Positions 55,380 through 64,000 of a DNA stretch of 64,000 nucleotides are shown in pieces; positions within the stretch are counted from its first letter, which is position 1; every line of letters begins with the position of its first letter. The DNA lies in assembly GCF_009601165.1 (NCBI RefSeq), contig NZ_WIRE01000001.1:2542001-2606000 (forward strand). The letters are read 5' to 3'. The DNA comes from Alcanivorax sediminis. Lineage in GTDB: Bacteria > Pseudomonadota > Gammaproteobacteria > Pseudomonadales > Alcanivoracaceae. The notes under the pieces are model-generated. The model saw only the letters and a list, made by a program, of their open reading frames with translations. It searched no databases and had not been told where the DNA came from. A program made the position numbers and the translations under genes.

Positions 55380-56653
55380 TGACACTATTCAGATTACTGC
55401 CTTTTCCATTGTTGCTTTGGGGAGCCAACGCAAGTGCCCAATGCCTTTTTGATCCACTGGATCAGGGAAAGGTAATGCAGCTGTCTGCGACCCAGCTTGA
55501 CTCAGCCAATGGCTTGCCACTGGCTGAGCTTTCCCTCATGCGCGTCGAAAATGGCCGGCTGACCCCCGTTGCCTTCCAGTTCGATGAAATGTCGGACCAC
55601 GACATGGTCTGGTTTGATGCTTCCGGCTTCGACCGCAAGGGCGAGGTCAATGTACTTGATGGGGAAGATCGGCTGCTGGCTATGCTGACGGACGCCGGGC
55701 CACGTCGTCCCGATGATATGGAGCCTGATCAAGGCGAGGTTCTTGCTGATCTTGAGGTGGCCAACGATTGCCATTTCTATCTGGTCAAGGGAAATCCGGA
55801 GCGCAGTGAAAACTACTATGTCTCACACGATACCAATACGGGACAAACCCGTACTGCGCTTTACCAACTGGATGTAGACCCGGAAAACGAACTGAACTGG
55901 CGCTATCTCAGTTATCGGAACTACCAGGGTGATGGCTCCATTATTGACACCCTCAAGATGCGCATGAGTGCCGGAGTTCTCTCCAGGTTCACCCGAATGA
56001 CTCTGGATAATCACAACCTCAGACCACAACTGGTCGGGCACAGGGTAGGGCCGATCCGATCCGTCATGCATCTGCGTACCCGTGTGGTTCTGGCTGGGAT
56101 CCCTGTGATGACGATCCAGGTCCAGGCCATGCGCTACGCCGCCCAATATGAGGCGCATACCTATGCCAAAGTCCCGGAGCTGTACAGAGCTACGCTGAAG
56201 GAACCGGAAGTGTCGGTAACCGTCGATGGCAACAATCAGCTCGGGGCGAAGGTGTATACCCATAATTTCGCGGATGCCCCGGTGACGGTTAATGGGGTCG
56301 ACGACGACCTTAACTTTGCCGGCCAACCCATTAGCATGGCGGAGAACTGGATACTTTTTGACAGTGACAAGGCATTTACCCTGTTAACCGAGTTGACGGT
56401 TCCTGAGGAGTTGATGTCAGTCCCGCTCCGACTCATCTACCAGGACGACAGCCAACTTGCTGTGGATCCGGAACAGTTCACCGGCCAGGTACCGAACCTG
56501 GGTTACATGCTCAAGGGCTGGCCGGAACAGAGGGAATTGCGTTTTACAGTCAGTATGTACTTCGACAGCAGCATGCGAGGCTTTCAGGCTGATGAGTACG
56601 CAGACCAGCGGTCAAGAGATGTCGCTGTGAAGGTGTTGGAGCAGGAAGGTTAG
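55379..56653 (+). CDS. Exported protein of unknown function coupled to the gsp operon
   Basis: The 424-residue precursor has a signal peptide (LFRLLPFPLLLWGANASAQ, cleavage near residue 21) and a long beta-rich body with no domain I recognise. It has two mature Cys (CLFDPLD at the N-terminus and NDCHFYL). It occupies the place of gspN after gspM but does not resemble GspN, which is shorter. TAATG overlap with gspM makes it part of the operon, so it may be a periplasmic or secreted partner of the type II machine. A weak AGGGGC/GCCCCT hairpin follows (56652-56682). Confidence 0.75.
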   Translation: MTLFRLLPFPLLLWGANASAQCLFDPLDQGKVMQLSATQLDSANGLPLAELSLMRVENGRLTPVAFQFDEMSDHDMVWFDASGFDRKGEVNVLDGEDRLLAMLTDAGPRRPDDMEPDQGEVLADLEVANDCHFYLVKGNPERSENYYVSHDTNTGQTRTALYQLDVDPENELNWRYLSYRNYQGDGSIIDTLKMRMSAGVLSRFTRMTLDNHNLRPQLVGHRVGPIRSVMHLRTRVVLAGIPVMTIQVQAMRYAAQYEAHTYAKVPELYRATLKEPEVSVTVDGNNQLGAKVYTHNFADAPVTVNGVDDDLNFAGQPISMAENWILFDSDKAFTLLTELTVPEELMSVPLRLIYQDDSQLAVDPEQFTGQVPNLGYMLKGWPEQRELRFTVSMYFDSSMRGFQADEYADQRSRDVAVKVLEQEG

Positions 56654-56692
56654 GGGCCCAACCGAAGGCCGGAAGAGCCCCTTAATCAGTGC

Positions 56693-58402
56693 CTAAAAAG
56701 GTCGCTCAGGAACGAGCGCTACATCTTCTTCCCGGGTTAGCGGTAGCCAGATATCACCTTTCACCGTTGCGTTGCGCGCAAGAAACGCAGAGTTGAGCGG
56801 GAATTGCGCGGTAAACCCGTACACCACCACACCAACACGATCACCCGCTTTCAGTGGCTGACTGACCGCAGCCAGCTCCAGGCGATGGATCCCCTTTTCA
56901 GTGAGTGGTGTCAGCTGCTCGCTGGCTACCCGGACGCGTCGACGATTGGCGTGCTGAACACCAATGCCAACAAACATCGGCATGCTTTTTCCACCGCTGG
57001 CGCCAGCGACGCGAAGATCAATTCGGGGTTTGCCCAGCAGCAGCTCATCATCCCCCCTTGCCACATACAGCGGGATGAACTTGGGCCGTCCGAAACCACC
57101 ATTGGGCTTCAGTTCCCGTAGATCGACCCCCGGCCACATGGCACGAAAAATGTCAGAACCCGTATCAAAGGGAACCATCAGCCACTCAAAAGCCCCTGCC
57201 AGAGGGACGGTAACCTTTTCACGGGGTACAGAGAACTGGTTAGCGGCCGGGAGCTCGTCCACGATGGCAAGGCCACGGTCTTCGGTGATATTGACACAAT
57301 ATTCAGGAACGGTACTTTCCGCACCCCGCAACTTCTCATCCCACCAACCGACAATGGTGTCCACGGTAGTGGCTTCATACTCGCCGCAATGGACCATGTC
57401 GTCGGTGTGAAAGAAGGGGACGCCGCCACGTATTTTCTGAAGCGGCCATGGCATCGCATGGCCGCTTTGCAGGCCAATAATACGGGCGTCGCGGCCCGCA
57501 TTGCGCCAACAATCGTAGTTCTTTTCCGCCTCCTGGAAAGGGAAGAGGGTGTCTGTGAATCCTTGGATAAAGAGGGCGTCGGCGTGAGGAGCCTGACCCT
57601 TGTCACAGTAGCTCGCCGGGCTGCGCTCGTACATCATCTGCGCCATGTCTGCACTGATCGTACCGTCAAAGGCACTATTCCAGGGGGAGGCAAACATCTC
57701 GCCGATATCGAAGCCGCTGGTGATCCCTCCCGCGCCGAGCAGGACCGCTCCCCAAGCGGTACGGAATTCTCCATTGGGAGCAATGCTGTTCAAGTCATGC
57801 CAGCTGGCAAGCGGAACCAGCGCCTTAAGGCGAGGCTCAGTGAAGCTGGCAAGGCTTTGCAGCCCACCACCATAGGATTCACCGATCATGCCAATGGCAG
57901 GACTGCCGTCGGCAAGACGGGAAATACCGGGCAAATGGGACAGAGACCAGTCGATAACCTTGCTCAGGTCATCCACTTCAAACTCAGGATCCATCATGTG
58001 CACGCGGCCTTGTGACTGTCCCCAGCCTCGCTGGTCATAGAAAACGACCCAATAGCCCGCCTTCCAAGCCGCGATGGCTGCTTCCCCCGTCAGTATCGCC
58101 TTGCCATAGATAGACAAGGGACGTTTCGCCCGGAACCCACCAAATCCGTGGGTGGCGATAATCAAAGGTGCACTCTGGCCCGCCTGCAGCGCTGGCTGGT
58201 AAACGGTGGCCGCCAGCTTCTTGCCATCACGGGTATGAATGCGAACCTGAAAATAATCTGCCTCCTGGGCAGAGGGCGCGCGGGTGGCATTGGTCACAGG
58301 CAGCTGAGTAGTGGAGCAAGCCATCAGCATCGAGGCCAGGACGGGGATCAGCAGTAGGAAACGTAGTGGCTTCACCGCGCGCACTGTCACGGTTTTCACC
58401 AT
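56693..58402 (-). CDS. CocE/NonD or X-Pro peptidase (S15)-type lipoprotein hydrolase
   Basis: The 569-residue protein starts MVKTVTVRAVKPLRFLLLIP, with a lipobox LMAC (Cys at about residue 29), so it is a predicted lipoprotein. The alpha/beta-hydrolase domain has the nucleophile elbow IGESYGGGLQS (about residues 172-182) and YDQRGWGQSQG, typical of the S15 family. A beta-rich C-terminal domain follows, as in CocE. Substrate is unknown; esterase, acyl-transferase or peptidase activity is possible. A longer frame start at 58435 would put the lipobox too deep. The gene is convergent with the gsp operon and could be a secretion substrate or unrelated. Confidence 0.88.
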   Translation of the reverse strand: MVKTVTVRAVKPLRFLLLIPVLASMLMACSTTQLPVTNATRAPSAQEADYFQVRIHTRDGKKLAATVYQPALQAGQSAPLIIATHGFGGFRAKRPLSIYGKAILTGEAAIAAWKAGYWVVFYDQRGWGQSQGRVHMMDPEFEVDDLSKVIDWSLSHLPGISRLADGSPAIGMIGESYGGGLQSLASFTEPRLKALVPLASWHDLNSIAPNGEFRTAWGAVLLGAGGITSGFDIGEMFASPWNSAFDGTISADMAQMMYERSPASYCDKGQAPHADALFIQGFTDTLFPFQEAEKNYDCWRNAGRDARIIGLQSGHAMPWPLQKIRGGVPFFHTDDMVHCGEYEATTVDTIVGWWDEKLRGAESTVPEYCVNITEDRGLAIVDELPAANQFSVPREKVTVPLAGAFEWLMVPFDTGSDIFRAMWPGVDLRELKPNGGFGRPKFIPLYVARGDDELLLGKPRIDLRVAGASGGKSMPMFVGIGVQHANRRRVRVASEQLTPLTEKGIHRLELAAVSQPLKAGDRVGVVVYGFTAQFPLNSAFLARNATVKGDIWLPLTREEDVALVPERPF

Positions 58403-58483
58403 GTTATGGCATTCGGATGTGGAGAGCGTTCGCATGACGCAACTTCCTCTTTTATTATTCTGTTCGTTATCGAGGGGGATGAA

Positions 58484-59236
58484 ATGACAAAACCGGCAAT
58501 CAAAGGCCAGAGTGCTGCCACTTTAGTGTGGTTTGCATATGCTGTCATCTCCGTAATGCTCGCAGTGTTGAGCAGCTGGGCCTTGTACAGCAAGGCGAAC
58601 TATGGCTACCCATTCTGGTATCAACAGCTCCAGATTGGGGAGCATATTCAGCAATACGGACCACAGAATCGCTTCAAAACCGGGCTTGAGCTATTGCCTG
58701 CAGAACAGCACTGGAAGGCATTTGAGCAAATTCGCGTTGCCGTCCATCAACATGGAAAGGGGCTGACAGGCATTGTCTATCAACCACCGGGCTGGAGTCC
58801 GCGGCCACTGCTGCACGCTGCGGAGGTTCAACACCTTCAGGATGTGGCCAATCTGATCGATCGGGGACGAACACTCTTCTGGGTACTGCTGATCCTCTGG
58901 ATACCCGTGGCCATGGCGGCCTGTCGCCTTGGCATGCCTCCCATGCAACACCGGCTCGCAGCTGCTGTCATCGCCACAGGTGCTGTGTTAGCGTGGCTTG
59001 GCATTGCTGGCCCGACTGAGGTTTTCTATCAGTTTCACCTCTGGTTGTTTCCAGCCGATCACCAATGGTTTTTTTACTGGCAGGACTCCCTGATGAGTAC
59101 CCTGATGAAGGCGCCAGTGCTTTTTGGGGGCATTGCGGCCGTTATCGCCTTGGGGGCGCTGTTATTGCTGCCAGCTTTTTACTGGCTCGGTCTGGTCGCA
59201 GCGGCAAAAATACAACGACAAAAGAATCGTTCATGA
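58484..59236 (+). CDS. DUF1461-type integral membrane protein
   Basis: The 250-residue protein has one N-terminal membrane segment (LVWFAYAVISVMLAVLSSWA, about residues 14-33), a large extracytoplasmic loop (about 34-130), and then several membrane segments. The motif FYQFHLWLFPADHQWFF (about residues 186-202) followed by a final pair of helices matches the DUF1461 signature FH.LFF..W. GAGGGGG precedes ATG 58484. Its stop overlaps the next gene by ATGA. No function is known for the family. Confidence 0.8.
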   Translation: MTKPAIKGQSAATLVWFAYAVISVMLAVLSSWALYSKANYGYPFWYQQLQIGEHIQQYGPQNRFKTGLELLPAEQHWKAFEQIRVAVHQHGKGLTGIVYQPPGWSPRPLLHAAEVQHLQDVANLIDRGRTLFWVLLILWIPVAMAACRLGMPPMQHRLAAAVIATGAVLAWLGIAGPTEVFYQFHLWLFPADHQWFFYWQDSLMSTLMKAPVLFGGIAAVIALGALLLLPAFYWLGLVAAAKIQRQKNRS

Positions 59237-61233
59237 GCATAGAAGTACTGACGGCAGACAAGCAGGGAAGTGAAAATCTGCAACGCTGGGCCGCCATGGG
59301 GCTACCCGTTCCTCCAAGCTGGCGTCTGCACCGCGAAGATGTTCTCGACGTCGACAGTGATGACCTGGTGCAGAAGCTTCGTGCCTTGCCTCGCATGTTT
59401 GATGAAGATCGCTACTGGGTGTTGCAGCAAGGGCCAATGAATCCGGGGTCTTGCAGGGAAAGTCTGCTCAATCTTGACTCTGACAACGCACTTGCGGCAG
59501 CTCTCAGGGCCATCTTTCGCAGGGAGCAAGCTCCCGAGCATGTCATCATTCAGGCGCTACCGCACCAGAAGGCCGCAGGGGTCCTGTTTACCCGTCATCC
59601 TCTTCGCCAGGATCTGCCCCACATGGTGGTAGAGGGGGTTGCTGACGGCAACAGTGAACGCCAGCGCATCATCTTTGATGAACAGGGGCGCCTTGTTCAC
59701 GCCAGCCATGATCGAGGCTCAATAGCGGAGGCGATACCGCATCAGCAGATACTGGCCCTTCATCACGCGCTCAAACAGAATTTTGACCGGCCGCAGGCAG
59801 GAGAGTGGGTGTACGACGGTCATCGGCTCTGGTTACTACAAACACTACCCGTAGGTTCTCTTCCCGCTCCCCGTGAGGCCTGGACCCGACGGGCGGGTAC
59901 AGGGTTGTTCGTTCAGGCTGAAAGCCCCTTGTGGTACACGCTTGCCGCGCGTTGGTTCAAGTCATCATTCTGGGAACCACTTGTTCAAAAGCGTGGTTGG
60001 GATCGCCTCGACAAGATCGAGCCCTATCGGCGCCAGCACAGTCATATCTATACTAATTGTGCCTATTTTCTTGCCCTGCAGGATGGGCACCCCGGGGCCT
60101 TCCGGCATGTCCCGCCTGCCTGGCAGCGTCTTGAGCCGGCAGCAACAGCCCCCCTATACAGTAGCTTTCAGCACACTCTGGATAGCGTCAGCCTGGCAGC
60201 GATCGCCCGAAAAGTGCGCCACTGGCAAAAGCCGGATGCGACCCAGGAAGCACTCTGGCACAGCTTGATGCAGCTTGATGCACTGGGCGAGCGCCTCAGC
60301 AAAATTGAGGGACGACTGTCCTATTTGGTTGTACCTGACATGCTGGTCAATGAACAGGCGCCACTACCGCTGCAGGCATTGACGACCCGCACCGAGTTAA
60401 ATCTGTTGCTGGATCTTGCAGCAGGAAACTCGTTGCTGGCGAAGCAATCCTCACTTCGCCCTGGAAGCGATCCCGTGCATGCGCCATTGGTAGAAAAGCC
60501 GGCTCAGGCTTCCAGCCTGAATGCGTGTCGTCGTGAACGCCGCCTGCTGGCGGGCAGCCGAGACATTTCCGGACCTGTGGCCTTGCTTAGACAGGCAAGG
60601 GCACTCCGCATTGCTCTGGGTAACCGCTTTCGGGTGCTGCTCCGTGACATGGGAGCCCTGGTTGTCAACGACGGCCTGTTGCAGCACCCGGATGACATCT
60701 ACTTTCTCTATTTTGATGAACTGTGGCAGCTTTGGATGGGGTTGCGGCTTCCTGCCAGCGCCAGCCACGAGACCATTGCAGACCGAAAGCTCCGATATCT
60801 TGATGACAGCCTGCAAGGGGCGCCTGACTGGAAGATGGACCAGATTGGTTATGGATTTGGTGGCGGTCAGCGAATCAGCCCCCTGATGCGCGGTCAGACC
60901 CTGGTGGCAGGCAAGGTTGAAGGGCCGATTCGACGGGTTTGCAGCGCCTGGATGCTTAACCGTGTCCAGCCCGGTGACATTGTGGTGGTGGATCAGGTGG
61001 ATGCATCGTGGTTGCCCTGGTTGCTCCAGGCTGGAGGGATTGTGATCAGTCAGCAGGATCCGGCCAACCCCGCAGCGAGTCTCGCCGTGGAATTCGGCAT
61101 CCCTGCCATCTGGTCAGCCAGCGATGTCATGCACAGTGTTCAGGACGAACGAACGGCCACGCTTGACGCAGAGCAGGGCACCCTCGAGTTACAAACCAGC
61201 CACCCCGTAGACACTGGCGAAGAGGATGAATAG
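59233..61233 (+). CDS. PEP-utilising / pyruvate phosphate dikinase-like protein, degenerate
   Basis: The 666-residue protein starts like a PEP synthase (NLQRWAAMGLPVPPSWRL, about residues 14-31), continues with an ATP-binding-domain remnant including GVLFTRHPLRQDLPHMVVEG, and ends in a swivelling PEP mobile domain (VQPGDIVVVDQVDASWLPWL, then LAVEFGIPAIWS). The catalytic His that accepts phosphate in the mobile domain (normally GGxxSHxA) is replaced by a DPANPAAS stretch, and the ATP-binding half is short. A classical phosphotransfer is therefore unlikely. It is coupled to the DUF1461 gene by ATGA. Function is unknown. Confidence 0.82.
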   Translation: MSIEVLTADKQGSENLQRWAAMGLPVPPSWRLHREDVLDVDSDDLVQKLRALPRMFDEDRYWVLQQGPMNPGSCRESLLNLDSDNALAAALRAIFRREQAPEHVIIQALPHQKAAGVLFTRHPLRQDLPHMVVEGVADGNSERQRIIFDEQGRLVHASHDRGSIAEAIPHQQILALHHALKQNFDRPQAGEWVYDGHRLWLLQTLPVGSLPAPREAWTRRAGTGLFVQAESPLWYTLAARWFKSSFWEPLVQKRGWDRLDKIEPYRRQHSHIYTNCAYFLALQDGHPGAFRHVPPAWQRLEPAATAPLYSSFQHTLDSVSLAAIARKVRHWQKPDATQEALWHSLMQLDALGERLSKIEGRLSYLVVPDMLVNEQAPLPLQALTTRTELNLLLDLAAGNSLLAKQSSLRPGSDPVHAPLVEKPAQASSLNACRRERRLLAGSRDISGPVALLRQARALRIALGNRFRVLLRDMGALVVNDGLLQHPDDIYFLYFDELWQLWMGLRLPASASHETIADRKLRYLDDSLQGAPDWKMDQIGYGFGGGQRISPLMRGQTLVAGKVEGPIRRVCSAWMLNRVQPGDIVVVDQVDASWLPWLLQAGGIVISQQDPANPAASLAVEFGIPAIWSASDVMHSVQDERTATLDAEQGTLELQTSHPVDTGEEDE

Positions 61234-61303
61234 CCCTTAGAGTTTTCTCTGAATATATGATCTGGATCAGTGCTGCTACTTCAGAGAGCGTGAGAATGAT
61301 GCC

Positions 61304-62119
61304 ATGGACGAAAAACCACGCACTAAAGCCAACGGTCTGCCTGAGGATACCCGGCCTTTTGTGGCTCCCTGCAGAACCATTGATCGCGCCGCACCGTTAC
61401 GCTGGCTTCGCAAGGGCTGGCGTGACTTTTGTGCAGCACCGAGGGTCAGCCTGATCTACGGACTGATCATGGTAGCGCTCAGCTACCTGATTACAGGAGC
61501 CGCGCTGACTTTCGGTAACATGGGACTCTACCTCTCCCTGATTACCGGCTTCGTTTTTCTTGGTCCCATCCTCGCCCTCAACCTGTATGGCATCAGCATC
61601 CAGCTACAGCAGGGCCAGGAACCCTCATTGCGGGAAAGCTTCCGGCAGGTCAGGGCCTGCATCGGAGACGGGCTGACCTTTACCGTCATCATGATCGTGG
61701 TCTTTCTCGTTTGGGCGAGGGCGGCCAACCTGATTTACATTTTTTATCCGGTAAACGAGTGGCACCTTGAGAATGTTCTGCTGTTTTTTGGCGTTGGCAG
61801 CAGTGTCGGGGCCATGTTCAGCGCGATCGTCTTCACCGCCAGCGCTTTCTCTTTGCCCATGATCATGGATCGGGAAACAGACATGGTGACCGGTGTCATC
61901 ACCAGCGCTAATGCAGTGCTACGAAACAAGCTTGCCCTGTTTGTCTGGGCCAGTTTGATCGGAGTCTGCCTGCTGGCCGGTTTGCTGACAGCCTATCTGG
62001 GACTGATGGTATTACTGCCGGTTCTGGGCTATGCCACCTGGCATGCCTACCGGGAATCGATTGATGCCTCGGAGTGGGATGCCCGGTTTGAGCTCCCGCC
62101 TGAAGACAGTGAACAGTGA
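61304..62119 (+). CDS. DUF2189 family integral membrane protein
   Basis: The 271-residue protein has six hydrophobic segments (about residues 48-68, 75-95, 120-140, 160-185, 205-225, 225-245) and the DUF2189 signatures APLRWLRKGWRDF (about residues 29-41) and FVFLGPILALNLYGIS (about residues 83-98). The function of the family is unknown. Its last codons (SEQ and stop) lie inside the inverted-repeat element that follows. Confidence 0.88.
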   Translation: MDEKPRTKANGLPEDTRPFVAPCRTIDRAAPLRWLRKGWRDFCAAPRVSLIYGLIMVALSYLITGAALTFGNMGLYLSLITGFVFLGPILALNLYGISIQLQQGQEPSLRESFRQVRACIGDGLTFTVIMIVVFLVWARAANLIYIFYPVNEWHLENVLLFFGVGSSVGAMFSAIVFTASAFSLPMIMDRETDMVTGVITSANAVLRNKLALFVWASLIGVCLLAGLLTAYLGLMVLLPVLGYATWHAYRESIDASEWDARFELPPEDSEQ

Positions 62120-62261
62120 ATAATGAATAGTTAACAGCGCGCGTCGACTTTTCTTTGTTTTCAAACGCAAGAGGCCGCGTCCATCTTCCGGGCGCGACAT
62201 CTTGCGTTTCAGTTAAAAACAATGCACTGGCGCGCACTGTTAACTGTTCACTGTTACTTGT

Positions 62262-62266
<5 letters not shown>
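62108..62266. repeat. Intergenic inverted-repeat element (copy D)
   Basis: The left arm (62108-62142) and right arm (62230-62266) are reverse complements over most of their length, built from AGTGAACAGT and AATAGTTAACAG words and closing with GCGCGC on both sides. Stop codons occur in several frames. The stop codons of the DUF2189 gene and of metH, which converge here, both lie inside the arms. The core is about 87 nt. Confidence 0.85.

Positions 62267-64000
<1,734 letters not shown>

Overview
The window is a stretch of chromosome from a moderately GC-rich marine-type gammaproteobacterium. Gene content, protein style and gene order (nudJ-mnmA-hflD, cspD/clpS-clpA/infA-bpt-aat, trxB/ftsK-lolA-rarA-crcB-serS-cysG, tus-yccA-tRNA-Ser, gacA-uvrC-pgsA-tRNA-Gly-Cys-Leu) fit the Pseudomonas/Oceanospirillales side of the class, and the style is most like Alcanivorax. 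That genus call is recognition, not a database result.

Layout. 1-10 kb: a tRNA-modification/purine-side operon on the minus strand (nudix, mnmA, hflD), molybdopterin genes moaCDE, rluE, a monomeric isocitrate dehydrogenase, cspD and the ClpS/ClpA protease adaptor and unfoldase. 10-24 kb: infA, the two N-end-rule transferases bpt and aat, trxB, then ftsK, lolA, rarA, crcB, serS and cysG, followed on the minus strand by ybiB, tusBCD and yccA. 24.8-33.9 kb: a 9.1-kb mobile island inserted in tRNA-Ser(UGA), bounded by 16-bp direct repeats and carrying a tyrosine integrase, an AlpA regulator, a winged-helix replication-type protein with iterons, a major capsid protein, a prohead protease and a P27-type small terminase. 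It has no recognisable large terminase, portal or tail gene, so it looks like a phage satellite that supplies its own head genes. 34-41 kb: cstA with a cory-CC-star protein and an ArsA-like ATPase, then gacA, uvrC, pgsA and a three-tRNA cluster. 41-56.7 kb: one long colinear run of a 1224-residue hybrid histidine kinase, CheR, a receiver, a receiver-less CheB, a receiver-PAS-PilZ protein, and type II secretion genes gspE to gspM, ending in a translationally coupled exported protein of unknown function. 56.7-64 kb: an S15-type lipoprotein hydrolase, a DUF1461 membrane protein coupled to a degenerate PEP-utilising enzyme, a DUF2189 membrane protein and the 3' part of metH.

Things that work together. 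ClpS, ClpA, Aat and Bpt make up the bacterial N-degron pathway within 4.6 kb. The signalling cluster leads straight into the type II secretion operon with a 2-nt gap, which suggests (inference) that methylation-type signalling and c-di-GMP sensing are coupled to secretion. TusB, TusC and TusD pass sulfur to tRNA uridine 34, the position that MnmA thiolates.

A family of AT-rich inverted repeats sits at gene ends in four intergenic spaces (10.0, 18.0, 20.9 and 62.2 kb), often supplying or touching the stop codons of the flanking genes.
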